NCBI RefSeq assembly: GCF_002234675.1
Contig: NC_019880.2
Coordinates: 14,001,756-14,065,755 of the forward strand
Reading direction: 5' to 3'
DNA from: Oryzias latipes
Lineage: Eukaryota > Chordata > Actinopteri > Beloniformes > Adrianichthyidae
Length of the DNA: 64,000 nt
The notes beneath the pieces were generated by a model. It was given only the letters and a program-made list of their open reading frames with translations. It did no database searches and was not told the origin of the DNA. The position numbers and the translations under genes are program-made. Below, one piece after another: positions 23,601 through 38,600 of the stretch. Position 1 is the first letter of the stretch. The number at the start of each line of letters is the position of its first letter.

Positions 23601-26600
23601 TAAGAGTCTGACTGAAGCCATTGTCATTGGGTCTTCAATCTGAAAAAGGTAGCAAGTGGGACTGTAAGCAATAAGTCAGAGTGGACAGTTTTATTCACCT
23701 CTGTCAACGCAATTGTTCAAGCTCTCTTAAGGTCTCTGTTGCATGTCGGCACGGTGGTGGTTGCCAGATGAAAGAGATACTATCAAGTACAAAATGTAGT
23801 CCAATCAAGCCTGGCTGACTTGCGGGACCCCTGAGGCCGCTGGCTAGTTGTGGGGTCCAAGCAGCATGCAGCACAAGTGCTGCAGAAGCAAAAACTTCAG
23901 TCTGGGAGGAGTTCAGGGAGGCTATAGAAGAGGACTATCAGTTGAGTTGTAAGACATTCTGGGAAACCAAAGTCTTCTTCCCATCCACTGAGGAAACAGA
24001 AACTGGGGACCCAAAAGTGGGCCAATCCATCACTCAATATGAAGTCAAAGCTTCTTGGTGGCAAGGCATAGGGGTGTGTGATGTCCGCCTTGAGTACCTT
24101 GTGTCTTTGTATCTTGTGGGGGTGTCTCAAGTAACTCTCTTGCAACATCTCGTAGAAGTTACAGTACCTCCAGACTGGCCGTGTCCTGTACAAATGCATC
24201 AACTTCAAAATAGGACATAAAAGATGATTCTAAATAAAATATCTTTTTATAAGCAAACAGCTAAAACTTTCTTCTAACATCAACAGATGTTAATGCTTTG
24301 ACGTAGCATATGTCCCTGACCTGCGTCTCATAGTGGCAACAAACACGTTCTTGAGTTTCTGCTACCTGAGGAATTCATTTTTCTCGTGTTGGAAGAAATT
24401 GGTCAATTTTCTTGAGAATACCTTTGATAAATAGTATAATAAAGTTTGACAAAATATAGTTAATGAAGGTATGAGCACAGGCACAAAATGAAAATAAAAA
24501 ACTAAACCCTCATATTTATCATGACATCAAGTCTAAACAGCTTATAATACAAAGTTCTAGTTTTGTTTTGCGACCAGTTTTCCAACGTTACTCCTAAGGA
24601 GTTTTATTTTCTTTAGTAGACCAGGGCAAATTTTTTACTCAGTGGAATGGACCAAACTAGTTTGACAGATTGGAACGTGTTACATTGTTTGTTTTTTAGC
24701 CCCTTAAAACTGAAGGGTATTTAATATATGCATAAAGTAATTATTCGGTGATCAACCTCTTTATGATTTTTGAGATTTTAGAAAATGAAAAAACACTGAT
24801 TTGCCAATCAAGGATGCAAAGAAGCATTCACTTGACATTTAGTATTTGTCAAATGTTAAACTTATTTTACTAGAATGAAAAAAAGGGGTCAACATCAGGT
24901 GCTCGTTTTCCAACTTCTGTTTTGATTTTCTCTGTTGAAACTTTGACAAAGGTTTGAAACAAAACAAAAAAAGTTAAAATTTGTCCTTTTTAAAGAAGAG
25001 CATATGTCATTTGGGACAGAAAGTTCAAAAGGATGCCAATTTCTTTCCAAATCCAGATGTTTTTGATAAATATTGTCAATGGCCTTTTTTTGTTCAAGAT
25101 CTTTTTTGCTCACATTTCTTTGTGTCTGTGTAACTCAAAAGCAAGCAATTCCTCTACTATCTACAGACATTTAGAGATATTTGGTTGCTTTATGGATCAT
25201 AGATTTTCCGAGAACATGCAGGCGGGATAGATACCATATACCGGTTTCGCATTTAGTAAGTTTTTCTGAATCCAGGACACACCAGGAGGTTTTGATTTAT
25301 GCATTAGTGATTGCTCCAGACCACCATCAGTTCAGAAAAAAACCTGCATATATAAAGTCCAGATGACCCACAGATAAATCTTCTAACACTTCAGGAATGT
25401 TCACAATCACTGAGTTGAAGCAATATCAGGATCTCTAGGTGGAAAAAAAAGTTTTGGATACAAACAGACGTCACATATGAAACATTCAACAAATGCACTA
25501 GAACTTTAAAGAAAATGAATCATGGTGTCAGACTATGTTTTTGTTTGCATCATTTTGTGTTTAAAAGTTGTCCGATGGTTTATACAGTAGTAGATATACA
25601 GCTGTGCTGTAGCAACCGTCTAAGAATCTGATGCATGAACACAGCTTGAAAAATGTCCACCTGCAGGACTTAGGAAGCACAGAGAGAAGGGGAGTTAGCT
25701 TCTGAGCAGCTTGCTTCTGTACTCGCATAGGGAGTGCTTGTGGCAAGGCATGCGGACAGGCCTTGGCAGGTAGCCTGGGTCCACGTGGCACAGCCAGAAC
25801 TCCTGCTATAGTTCATATTTGGAGAAACGCAGAGTGAGAGCAACAGAAAAGAGGTCAGAAAGATAAAGGAACCCACACCACGGCATACTTGGCATGTAAA
25901 TTGGCTTGTTTTTCATGACATCATTCACATTGTGTTGCCACAAAACATTATGCCTGTAAACACAGGAACAAAGCATTTACATCTACTGGCAAATAAAGTC
26001 TAAACAGTTTTGGAATAATCACTTCTAGCTTTGTTTTCCTCACAGTTCTCCAACATGACCCCAAAGCTGTTTTGTTTGCAGAAAAACTGACATTCTCTTT
26101 TAGGAATTAGGAGGGTCATTAGCAGCCAGGTGCAGTAAATCACGTGCACCCAAATAAATGATCTGCAGACAGACTTTCTCAATAAAAACAGATAAATACA
26201 AGTGGATAGGAGATTGGAATGGATCCTTCCATTTGGACCTGTATCAGCTTATTGGTAAACAGTGTTCTCAGAGGAAGCAGCTGTTGAAGACCATCTGTCT
26301 GGAAAAGATCAAGAGATCTCATCTAAACAATATAGTTTATCATTAGTCACAAAGATTTTACACAAGTGGGAAACAGTTACAACTTTTCTAAACCATATTT
26401 TCCAGAAAGTGGGTGTCCAAGCAGGTTCACCCCAAGTTCAGAAAAACACCCACAAACAAACTAAAATCTATTAACTTCCACAAACCAGGTTTGGGACTAT
26501 AAGGCACCAATTGAAGCAAAGTCATAAATACTTCTCCTTTTCAAGCCACTTTTTAAGGGAAAACACCAATGTGTTATCAGACCAGCTGAGAGATATTCAC

Positions 26601-29600
26601 TGTTCAGTGTCCAGGATATGCCACAGAACCTCTTCCTGGTTTGACGTGCCTGTAATCTCTCTCCTGAAAGGTGGCACCCTAACCAAAAGGGCTAACTACC
26701 TCATCTGTATCAACTAGGTCTGAAGATGTCCTGTTCCTAACTTGTAGAGGGCATTCATAAATGTTCCTTGTTTTTATAATATTACTACTACTATTACTAC
26801 TACTACTACTACTACTACTATTACTACTACTAATTTTATTAATACAGATTGGTCTGAGTCAATTTGAGTCATCGTTTTTATGGCAACAACTCGCTAATCG
26901 GTTGTGAGCTTGTTGGAAGTCTACACCCTTATCACTGAAAGAGACCCAAGGGAATCTGTCAATCATATGTTTTGAAATTTCGAGGTGGGGGACAGCGGGA
27001 ACCACTTGCTTTCATTGAAGCATCTGATTGGTCATTTTTTAACTTGAGTAAGTTGCAATAAAGAAAAAAATATCGTGATGAAAATAGAATTATCAATAAC
27101 AGGTTAAAAAAAAGGATCAGATCATGAATAGAATTACTAAGTAATGGCTGTTTATTTCTCATTAGAAGTCTGTGGGATTTTGGCATCTTAGAGCCAGCAG
27201 GTACTTCCTGTTTGGAACACAGGGGGGGAGGGGTCATTCACTCCAGATCTAACATACAGTCAAACCCACATTGTCTGTCTGTCGTTTGACTAACGACTGG
27301 ACTGTTTTTTTCTAATTGGCCAAAACCTTAAATTCCCATTTGTTAGCAAGACAGCTGCTTTCTGCTTCCATCCTGCAGGCAGTCAGCCCAGTGGAAGGCC
27401 ATCCGATATGTCTCATTTGAGCTGAGTGCGGCTGAGCCTCGGGAATGAAGGTTTTGCCACCAGAAGCTTTTCAACAAGTCTTCTCCTAGGTTTCTGTCCT
27501 GGCTGGACCTCCCCTAACCACTGTGCAAAAATATACTTTTTTCCTCTAAAGTAAGATTTAATTTGAGTTGTCTGTGTTGCTCTAACAGTCTAGAGAAGTC
27601 TTTAAACTTTGTGCAGCAATTTGGGCTTGGTTGTGCATTTTTTGTTTCATTGACATGACATTTACAAAACTTCAATCTGTGTATTTGATCTTTGTGACAT
27701 ACAGCTTCTCTACAATTGCAACATGAACAATTTCATATTCTACATTGTTTGAAGAGAGCAGTAGAGGTTTTTACAAATGTTGACAATCCCTTGAATGAAC
27801 TCTTAGGTAAGTTTTTCATGGTTTGTGAATGTTTTGAGTGACCAGCGTTCTCCAGCTGTCTCAGAACGTCATTGTTTTCTTCTGGCCTCATGTTGAACCT
27901 TTTGGAAAATTATTGACAACAGAAGCAGAGAACGTCCATGGGCCTGTTCAGAATATGAAACATTCCTTGCTGCCAAAAGATGCATTGATCTTTGATAGAA
28001 AAAACACTCAAAAGCATGTTACTCTTGTGTCTTTTATTTAGAATATATGAGGGTGGGTTTGGCTACATTTGAAGAGCAGAACTGAGCAAATTAGAACCAT
28101 TATTATTATTATAAACTATTAAAAGTAGGCAAAGAGATATAATTTAATATTCTTTATTTTATGTTTCACACAAATTGTTAACTGCTAAAAACACAACAAA
28201 TTACTTTGATATGATTGTTGTAAGTAAAAAGCATAATCTAAAAATTCTTTATCATTTTGAGTTTTTCTTGAATTCATTCCACGCTTTTAGTAGTTTTCTA
28301 AAAAAGTTGTATATATTTTTGTGATACTTTAGTTATTTTACCAACAACTTTTTCTTTGAGGATTATTTAAAATATATTTTTAAATACTTTTTTAAAAACT
28401 TTCAGAGGCTTTGTAAACCATATATCAAATTAAAAGCAGAATTCTGACAACACACGAATAAATGGCTAAGTGTACTTTATTAGTGCACTGAGTCTCATAA
28501 TTTAGTATTTAAGACATGCTTTGCTTTGTTTTTGACCTAAGATGTGATCCCCAATGTAAAACTGCATCACCTCTTGATGCAGGACACTATAATAATTCTT
28601 TTTTTTGTATTTTAGTGCAAAAAATTGGACGTGAATTACCATTTCAAAGTATACTGTTGCAGTCACAGTTAAGATTTGACAACGTTTACATTGAAGTGAC
28701 CCATAGTTGTTTTAAAAAGAAACCCTTTTTTTCTCTCTGAGTGTGTGCCACAACTCACCACACCATGTTGAGCTCTTCTTGCCAAACTGAATAATGATGC
28801 TGCTGCTTTGCATTCAGCGAATAGTTTTCCTGCTTTTGGAATTCATTATTTGTTGTGTTGAGGTTGACATTCATCTTCAGGTCAGCTGACTCACTGAGGG
28901 GCTTAATTGTGGATTGTCATTATCGGTGTGACGTTTGTTTTCAAAATTTCATTTCCTGCTTTCAGTTCACACTCATTTCTTTCATAGAATTTAAATGTTA
29001 CCTGTACGCCACAGGCTGCAAAGCATAATTGATGAATCTAACATCTGGCCAAATTAAATTAAACAGAGATCAAAAACGTTCTCAGTCAATATGACTTTTC
29101 TTTGAATTGAGTTCTAAGAAAATGTTCTTTTTACTCAGATCGCAACAAAATCTTTCCAATTGCTGTTGAGTGAGATTTTTTTTTAAATGCTTCTCATACT
29201 TTGCGTCCATCACTTAGATCCCTACAGACTGGAGGACAGATGCCCAGACCAGCAAATATTTACTATAAAATCCACATGTCCATTTTCTGTACCCGCATTA
29301 TTTCCACGACTTTGCAGCCTATAGTCGAGCGGTGCATAAACAAGAGGCTGGGTGCGACCGCTGTTTGATTTTTGTTTATAACAGTTATGCACCGTCACAT
29401 TTCCAAACGCTCATTTGATACTTCATCAACGGACCGACACACTTTCATCTATGACACAAATTATGTTTGACTTGTTTTTTCAGAACCTCAGTGGAACAAA
29501 ATCCAGGGCTTCGTGGCCTCCTTGTGATCCTGTGTCCCAGATGATTGCTGAGATCTGCATCAGCATGTCAGATTCTCCACAGAGCCAATTAGTAGCGCTC

Positions 29601-32600
29601 TGCTGATGTTCAGATAAACTTGAACCTGTCAGTTTAAGAGTTACTTGGCCTAAAAATAATCCTCTGACTGAAACTTATAGTACATTCTGAAGAAAAGAAG
29701 TTCAGATAAAGATGTGTAGTCAAGCGCCTCATGAAGTTTGTGCATTGAAAGCATCACGGTATTCATTGTGTTTCCCTGAGGGGAAAGTCTTTGCTACATC
29801 CTCACAAGCACTAGAACAAAAGCAGTGTGTCCCAGCTAGTCCATTAAGCTCCATTTAAATTAGACCTATAGATTTTTCATTTTAATTGCATAAATTTGAG
29901 GTAATTTGTAAAAATAAATAAGAATTATTAATAATTTTCTTATTATTGACAAATACTTTCTGAACTATTCTGCTGTAGGAGCAACATATAACAAAAAGTT
30001 ATGTTTATTATGCATGTTGTCAAGATAAGAAAATATGATATAGAAAACTTTTTTTTTTTAATTGAAAAATAAGTTATTTGAAGTTAGCTCTTCCACATGC
30101 TCTCATGAGATTGGGTTACACCCCTCACATGTTAACATACATGTATGTGTACACAAATGCTGTAAATATATATAAACTGAGTCTGAATGTTTGACATCTT
30201 CTGGCCGATAAAATCAGGCAGACATCACACAGCTTGGAGTGGACGTCTTGCAGGGGCAGAGCTACAAGGGGACAAGGGGAGGCAGCTACCCCTACGGGAA
30301 AAAGCTTTGCCCCAAACTAATTTTTGAGTCAGTATTAGGATCATTGTTAAACTAAATGAAGAAACCACCAATACAAGCTTCTTTAAGCAGTAGTAATAGC
30401 ACCTCAGTTAAAGAATTGCAGTTTTAACATTAATAACAAAACAATACCCCGCCCCCATGTAAAATGTTCTAGGTCTGCCATTGACTTCTTGTGCTTCTGC
30501 TCTAACAAAAGCAGAAGTAAAGTGAAGACGTTTGGAATTGTAAAATTGACTGTAATCATTTTGGGTGTGGATATGTTTCTATTTGTCAAATGTAAGAAAT
30601 AAACCAACGTTTCTTGAGTGTGATCATGGACCAGCTGGGAATTCTTCCTGAAATATATTAGGTGATGTAAAAACACCAGCTGGGGTTTTGTCTTTAATCA
30701 TTCTGGCGTTGGATGTCTTTTAGACGTTTGGGAAAAAAAACATCATTTGTTTTTAGCTGTAGAAAAGTCCTTTATTATATTTTAATAGTACAAACAAAAA
30801 ACATGTCAATTTCAATGCAAAATAGGTATTGCATCATTGTTCAGTTTTTGCCCCCAAAACAAGCAATTTATGACAGACTCAAAAGGTTTTGAATGCAACG
30901 GTCACTTATAATATATCACTAAATTTTAAATTATATTTTCAATGTTAATAATATTGTAGAATTATTCTAAACGGCATTTTAGAACTATATCTTTAGGATG
31001 TGAATGCTTACTCTTAACCGACTGGTACAGTCATTGCTTAATTGTTTTGGGCTAAGGTAATAAAAGAAAAAACAATGTATTTTATAAGTTTAGATAAATT
31101 TGCTCTTTGCAAAGACTGTGGGCTTTCCCTTTGCACTTAGCTTGATTTGGAAGGTGTTAGTTTAGTCCATCAGAATGGTCAGTGGCACTTTTGTTTATTG
31201 TTAAACCTTGCAGACACTTTAAAGTTTTCAGCCAGTAGTTTATAAAAAATGGAGCAGTTGTCGTTTCAAAATGAAATAAACCCTTTCTTCCAAAGATTGA
31301 AGGCGTTTTTTAAACACACATTTAGCGGTGCGAGGTTGGTTGTAAAACTACACTTTAATTTTTATTTTTCCCGGTTGAAAAAGGGGTGTTTTTTTGATGC
31401 ATGACAGCAGTCTGATCTCTGACTTTTGTAGTCTGGGATGAGTAAGTCTAAACCAAAAGGCTTTTGAGACAACCACTTTAAAGAAGCCTCAAAGAGAAGC
31501 TGTCATTATTTTAGTGTAGGCAGATGGAGGCCCCTGTTAGGTGAGGCCACACACATGAGATTTTGCAGGGATTTTTGTTTTTGCCAAGATTTATAGATGG
31601 ATTTGACAGTCGGTTGGTGTAAATGTAACATGAGCTGAGCTGGGTTGCATGGTCTGATTTTTAGTAAAGTTAAAAATGTCTAGTCCTCTGCATATTTTAA
31701 TGATCTCTCCTGCCTTAACTCGGATTACTCGCTACCATAAAAATGTCATAACTGGTTTAGAAGCTCTGTATTTTAGATGATGAATCATTTAGTACCATTT
31801 TGTTTTTTTAGTTTCTGTAGACGTGTCATAAATTCATGTAATATTTGGGAAATTTTTCTGGTGAAATAATTAAATATGTCGACAGCTCCTGTTTGGAGTT
31901 TTGGGGGACCACATGACCTTGATTCTCATTCACAAAAGTTTTTCCTTTATATAATCATAGAATTAAAGCTGATCATCCTTTTTATTATATTCAGCACTAA
32001 TTAGAAACGTTCCTTTATTGTGACTTCAGTTTTATCAAAACATCCAGTTTGATACTGTACATAAAAGATGGGTGTAACTACCATGTCATCACCCATGACT
32101 CTTAAGTTTTAAGGGTGTGGTTTTTTATTTATTGCATTTAGTGCTTTTGTTCTTGGGATCTTTGGAGCTAAAAGTGGGCATATTTGCAAGAAAATGGAAG
32201 CATCTTCAAATCTGCAGCAACTCTTCCAACATCAATGATCAACTTCCCATGTTTTGTCCAAACTATAGCTGTGGTTACATGTGCATGTCTTTGACCGGAT
32301 AAAAGATCGGATTAGAATTGAACTGTGTACATTGACCCGGAAAAACGTTATCTCATTTTAACAAATGATTACATATGCCTCACATTGAACTGGAATAAAT
32401 CATTTTGACGTGCGCAGAATTACCGGAAAGAAGCGTGGAAGAAGAAATAGCGAGTTCCGTTGTAAACAAACAAAACTCCAGCATAGAGTGAGATGATCTT
32501 TTAAACATGCTTTTATTATTGTTATTATTATTATTAATTGCCTCTTCACTTATAATTTTCTATGTATGTGCGGCCAGTGCTTTATTTTTTGCCGCACGGA

Positions 32601-35600
32601 CCCGGAAGAAGGCTTAGGATTAGGTTAATACATGCCAACAACATTTAGTAATTAAAATCCATGCAGATTGTTCTTTGCTCTGGTCCTGTTTGCGCTCCAA
32701 AACCTTCTCTGGAGCAGCACACCATCTATGCATGATGTAAAAGGCAGAGCAGTAATGACCCACAATTGGAACAAATTATTTACATGCACCACGATCGGAC
32801 CAACAATCGGCACAACCCACCTATCTTGATCGGAAGGAAATTTGAATCCGAATTAGTCTGATCGGGATAGAGAATTCCGAACGGTATGTTAACATGACAC
32901 ATTTTTGATCTGATCAAGCATTTATTCCGATTACTTTTGTCCATGTAACTGCAGCTGATGATTCTGTTCATAGTTTGCAATTGAATCCCGCCAAAAACAG
33001 CTTAAAGGCCCATTCCAAAATCATGTTTTTGGTGTCTTTAACATGTTTTGCAAAAAAATTTCATTGATGGAGGAGATATATAAAGGAAATTAAGAAAAAA
33101 AAAACAAATCCACAGCAACAGCCTAGTGCAGTTCCTTGTTAAATGTATGCCATTAGGAAATTAAGGCAGTCCTATTCATGGTTTGGGTTAACCCATATGC
33201 AATAGCTGGAGTCCATGTTTGTTGAATCTCTCTTAATTCTTTTCTTGCTCGACAGCAAATGAAAGGAAGATGGTTGTACTCGAATGTTACCAGGACTCTC
33301 AGAGGCTCTGGCTCAGAGGTCACATTCTGTAAGGGCTCCAAAAACGTTTCCAGAAAAAGCTATTAAGTTATAAATGAAAGAATTTTTGTCAGAGTTGAAT
33401 CCAAACAGATATTGATTTTACTGGCTTCCATCTTCAAATCTAAAACATTTTAATCAGATTTAACTCTACCAAGTTCCAAGAAAAAAATACCTTTTTTTTT
33501 TGTCATTCAAAAAGACAAACTTCTCAGTTACATATACAGAACTTTATCACACCTACTGACCTAATTCCAGATTCGGCTATAAATTATTTTTTTTGGTTTT
33601 GTTTCAGTTACTTGTAAGTAGGTTAACTTTAGCTGAGTTTATTTCTCAGGAAGAGTGCATCTGGTTTTACTCTGGGCTCTCTGTTCAAATTAAATGAGAA
33701 AGGTTCAGTTTAAAAAACAACAACATCCAAGTTGAGTTTTAAAGAAATGGAAAACTGTACATAAAAAAATTAATTGTAGTGAGCTGATCTTGTTTTATCC
33801 TAATTTAAATGTTTCAAAGACACAGCCATGAGCTAAACGCTGCTTTGAAAGTGCACCCATGTGAAATGAGGCCTTTCCTGTGAGAACCAATCAAGTGTAT
33901 TGTGTCAGGCCAACAGCTCCAAGGCTGGCTGGAAGTGGGATGGAGACCGGCAGCCCGGAGAAAAGGTCCTGCAGGATATAAAGGAGAGGAGAGAGCAGAA
34001 GAGGCGGCTCCTAGAGATTGAACAGCAGCTGGAGACCTTGGACCGCAGCCAACAAATGACTGTGAGTATAAAGCAGCTTTATGCACTCGTCCATAAGGAA
34101 GCATGAAATGACATTCAAACTTTATAACTATACAGATAATTGTTGTAAAACTGGATTTGTTCTTGGTAACTCTCAAACCAGAAAGATGAAGCGACATAAA
34201 GAGCTTCATCTCTCTGTGGAGTCATTTTCCCCTTCTCCATCTTTCTCCTCCTCCGCAGTTTACAAGAGGGTTGAAGGTCATCACTGATAGGTTTATTTCC
34301 CCTGCTTTAAATTTCTCCTTGACTCAATGTCCACCCTCCAATGTTCTGGAGAAGCCCTGTCTGATTTTAGGAGAGTCTGCAGAGTTACAACCAGAGGACT
34401 TCTTCTCTAAAGCCTGTAGCTAAAGACCCAAAACAAGAATGTCGCTGGAACAAAGGCAGAAACCAATCCTGATTTCTGCTGCCTCCCATATTTATGACTT
34501 TACATTTTTTATGTAACGACACAAAAGCAATGGTGATAAATTTATAGAATTGACTTAGGGTAAGCACTTCCATGCTGGCCTCAGTGGAATGCAGTTCCAA
34601 CTGTGTTTTCCTTCAGAAACAGATGAGGACTTACATGCTGCCTACTTGCCAGATTTAAATAAAATGTTTTTTGTCTCCCACCAGCACTGTGGTAAAGTAT
34701 ACAGCTGTTAGCCACACCCTGACTTAAAAGGAAGCATGCTCAGGAACCATTCCTGGGACATTATTTGGGGCTTATTAGCTTTGAGAAAGCTGTTCTCTTA
34801 AGCTGATCAAAAAAGAAAAAAAAAAAACATCAAACCTAGCAGTCTCTCGGCTGCTGCGGCTGTTGTGCAGTCCCAGCATTGATGAGTTTTTAGCTGAAGA
34901 TTGAAGCAACTGTGTGACTTCAGCACACTCACAGTATATATTCTTACTGCCAGCAGGCTTTTTTGTGTGGTTTGAAAAGATTTATTAGCATAGGATTTGT
35001 CTGGAAGGGCATTCTTAACCCGCTTCAGTATCCTCATAAAGCTAATATGTAAAAGAGTCATAACTCAAACATCACTGCTGTTCATTTCTGCAACACAAGT
35101 GTCTATAGTGTGAGAAGTTTCCTTGCCAGTTTGAGGAAAAGAAGCAATACTAGACTAAAATAAACACTTGAAGAAAATCGTGTTTTGGTGTTTTTAACAT
35201 GTTCTTTTGGAATTTTTCTGATAAGGAAAATTAATCTTAAATTGTATTTCTGAGTATTTCTTTATTTACTTTGTTATGAATCATGAGCAGATAAAACAAA
35301 ACTTCTAAAAGGATCATATTACGTAGAAAATACGTTGGGCGTGCCACGAACTCCTTGCTCCTTGCCAGATCCATGTACGTCTTTGTTTTCCTTCGTTTTT
35401 CGAGCTGACATGTGGCTCAAAACTGTAGGGCTGGATTGCTCTGGTTTTGCTGAAGTTGCACCTGTAATGTTAGGTTGGGAGTGTGAGAGGTGTAAGCCAG
35501 CGGGAACAGAGAGCTCTCAGCAATGGGGAGGGGAAAGGGGTTAGTTGTGCTAACCATCCCGCCTCAGAGGTGAACTCCTGCGGCTCTGCAGAAACTAGGT

Positions 35601-38600
35601 CCTAGAAAACGACACAAGTATTTTGATTTTGGCTAAAAACGGCATAACCATCATTAAAAGAGCACATAGTACACTTTAAAAATAGATCAAAAGATGATTT
35701 GAGTGGAATTTAAAGTACAATAATTATGACTAAATTATTAAACTTTGGTGACATTTCATAAATCACAGATTCCTTAATAAAAAAAATGGTCCTAGATGTT
35801 AGTTCTCACCACTTCAGAGGTGTTTTCTTTAAACTGTCCCACTCTGGTTTTAAACATTTTTTAATTATACCCATTTCTTTTAAAGCAAACTTACATTTCC
35901 TGTTTTTGTGTCATGTCTTCCGGCCTGAGTTTGTTGCTGTAATAAACACGTTTTTAGACCTCTACAGGACTTCTTTTTCAGAAAGGAGACTACCGGTACA
36001 AGTCATGCATTTTTATGGTGTTATTGGAGAATTATGGTGCTACAGTTGGCAACTCACCATGTCCCAACACTCACCGCAGAGAGTAGCAGGTTAGCCCACA
36101 CATGAAACACTGCGTTCATGCTCCCAGCTGCAGATGGAGGGCAGAGCAGAACTTCATGCTCCACTTGTGTCAATGTTACAGACATCTAATAACAAATGCC
36201 CCAAAATGATTGCAGTGTCCCTGCCTCAACAATGATGAATTGCAGAGAAAATTTAGGGAGAACTTAAAAGAATATAATTGCTGACTAAAACTCTGATGCT
36301 GATTTTCCTGCAGCCTCATTTCTCTCTTGGGATTTTTCATGGGAAGGGCAATCCCTACTTTTACTTTAGATGAAGCTATTCCTGCAGGGCTGTCTTGTTC
36401 TTATTACCCCAGCTCCATCAGTCAAACTTCTTTTTGCGTTAGCATTTCTAACTGCCGTGCGCAAAGATGACATGGAATTATTAGGATTAAATGAAAGCTT
36501 CACAAAAATCGATAGAAAAGCATCATGATTTATTTGTAACGGCACACAAGAGCCTTCTGTCATACTGGTAGTTTATAGTTTACAGTAGTTTAATTGTTTC
36601 ATAGAAAAACTTTTTCCCTGCTGTTTTCATAACCTTTTGTATTTTGTTCTTTACATTTGACTGGCTTTTTGCCAAAGCTTGTCATCTTTACTTCACCTGC
36701 ATTTGATCTCTTGGCAGGGATGGTTCAAAGAGAGGTTCCTCAGAAACCCCCTCTGGTTCTTCCCTGACATTTCATACAGCGATTGCCATCTAGAACAAAG
36801 GGGAGCTTACACTAATTGTACCTGCTGTTATTGATATTATATTTTGTATAAGTGAACCGGCAGCTGCAAATCTTTTTTTGTGTAGCCTCACGTGTGGCTC
36901 TAAACTGATATTGTGAAATCAATGAGGCCTTAAGGGCATGGAATGGCTTCTACATCCCACATGCAGTCACGCACCCTTTTCTGTTCGCCTGATGAAGGCA
37001 TCAAAACTCTCAGCAGCAAATCAGTGGGTGACCTCATAACGCCTTACTCCAAAACGTGATACATCACTCAATAATTTATGAAATCATGCAGAAACATGAG
37101 GACGGCTGAAGTCATTTATGCCCTTTCCTGTGCTGTCAAATGAAGTTTTGTTGCGATGATTCACAAAAGCAGCTCCTCTTTATTCAGAGCAGATTAGGCT
37201 TCTTTGTCTGTGATACTGAGGGTTGTGTCTTAAGTCAGATCTTTAAAATCCAGAACTGACCTGGTCCAACAACATTAATGTGAGTGGACAGGAGCACACA
37301 ATGAACTATGCACAGGTGGTGCTCAGTTGCAAAGTTTGCTTCTATCAGATTCCTCATCTGGGGGGACACTGATACGGAAGAATGACTAAGAACTTTAATC
37401 TGTAGAGCGGTCGGAAGATCCCATTTGTGTTGAAGTGTCGTAGGGCAAGACACCTTATCCCAGCTAGCTCCTGGTGGTTACCAGTGATGTGCGGTCAGGT
37501 GAGGCAAGTGAGGCTCGGCCTCACCTGTCATCGTGATAAAATAGAAAAAAGTACATTAAGTAAATATTATTTTCCACTGATCCATGTAAAAGATGCATTT
37601 TCAGTTTACTCGACACATTTTCCACAGTTTCTGAGGTTAAAATCCCTGAATTTGAGTGTTGCACGATCACAGATCGCAGAAACTCTGGGTTAGGCTCCGG
37701 AGGCAGTGTCTCCCCAGCCATCAACCTCACCGCACCTCAGTGGTAGTTACTCATCATTGTGTGAATGTGTGAATGTGCACACATAAATATGGCTGTAACT
37801 ATAATACTGCGTTCACAATGAATACAATTTACAAATTTAGGTCCGCCGCCTCTCTTTTGACGTGTGTCATCACTATATGGCAGCATTGAATGAATATCTG
37901 TATATCTCACATATGGTCAATGAACGGAAGACACGGAAAGCGGTTATTTCTTTTGATAAGCTCTAAAAAGGAATTTGTAATCATGTCTCCGTGTCTGGGT
38001 TCATGAGATCATTCAGTGTCTCCCAATACTGTGAGGTTCACCATCCACTGCAGGAGCTGCGTCTTAAGTTTCTGTCTCTGTGACCCAGTTTGACGTCTTG
38101 TATCCCGCAGCAGTCTGAGGAGGAAAAAAATTAAAAACAAGAATGAATTAGATGACCTTTTTATTTATTGTCTTGTTGCAAATAGAAACATTTTTATAAA
38201 GTTGATGAGCAGAATTATCATTCTCCTTCATTTTGGAGAACCCCCGTCGATCACATCATCAACACATCACTGTGTCATGGTGCCTCTGTCAGTCTCCTCT
38301 CCCTCCCCTCTCTGCTTGGCTCCTGATGTGACACAGCTGAGACCACTTACCTCATCTCACCGCCTGCCTTCATAAGAAGCTCCAGGACCAGTATTCTTCG
38401 CCAGTTCGTTGCCCCTGATGGAATCCATAGCCACGAGTGGTCGCCTGAGCCTGCATCGGTCTGGAACCTCAGCTAGTCTACTTCACCCGGTCACACCACA
38501 AGCCTCTGCCGATTCTCCTCACGAGCCTCCACCGATTCTGCCGTTCGTCAGATCCTGCAGACGAATCCACCAGTGACGCCACGAGCCTACAGGAACCGTC

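Larger units (their letters stand above)
18878..33908 (+). other. fsip1: fsip1 intron 8 (15 kb), repeat-rich
   Basis: The intron holds MITE family A pieces (20225-20583, 33003-33110), a decayed LINE (23250-24140) with a SINE head, a TAC repeat, a dispersed repeat (26848-27058) also seen at the right end of the window, and a 690 bp MITE (32266-32957). Blocks around 24520-24610 and 25990-26090 resemble each other and look like another old repeat. Apart from an unexplained small open frame at 25695-25805 (minus), nothing gene-like is visible. Confidence 0.5.
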
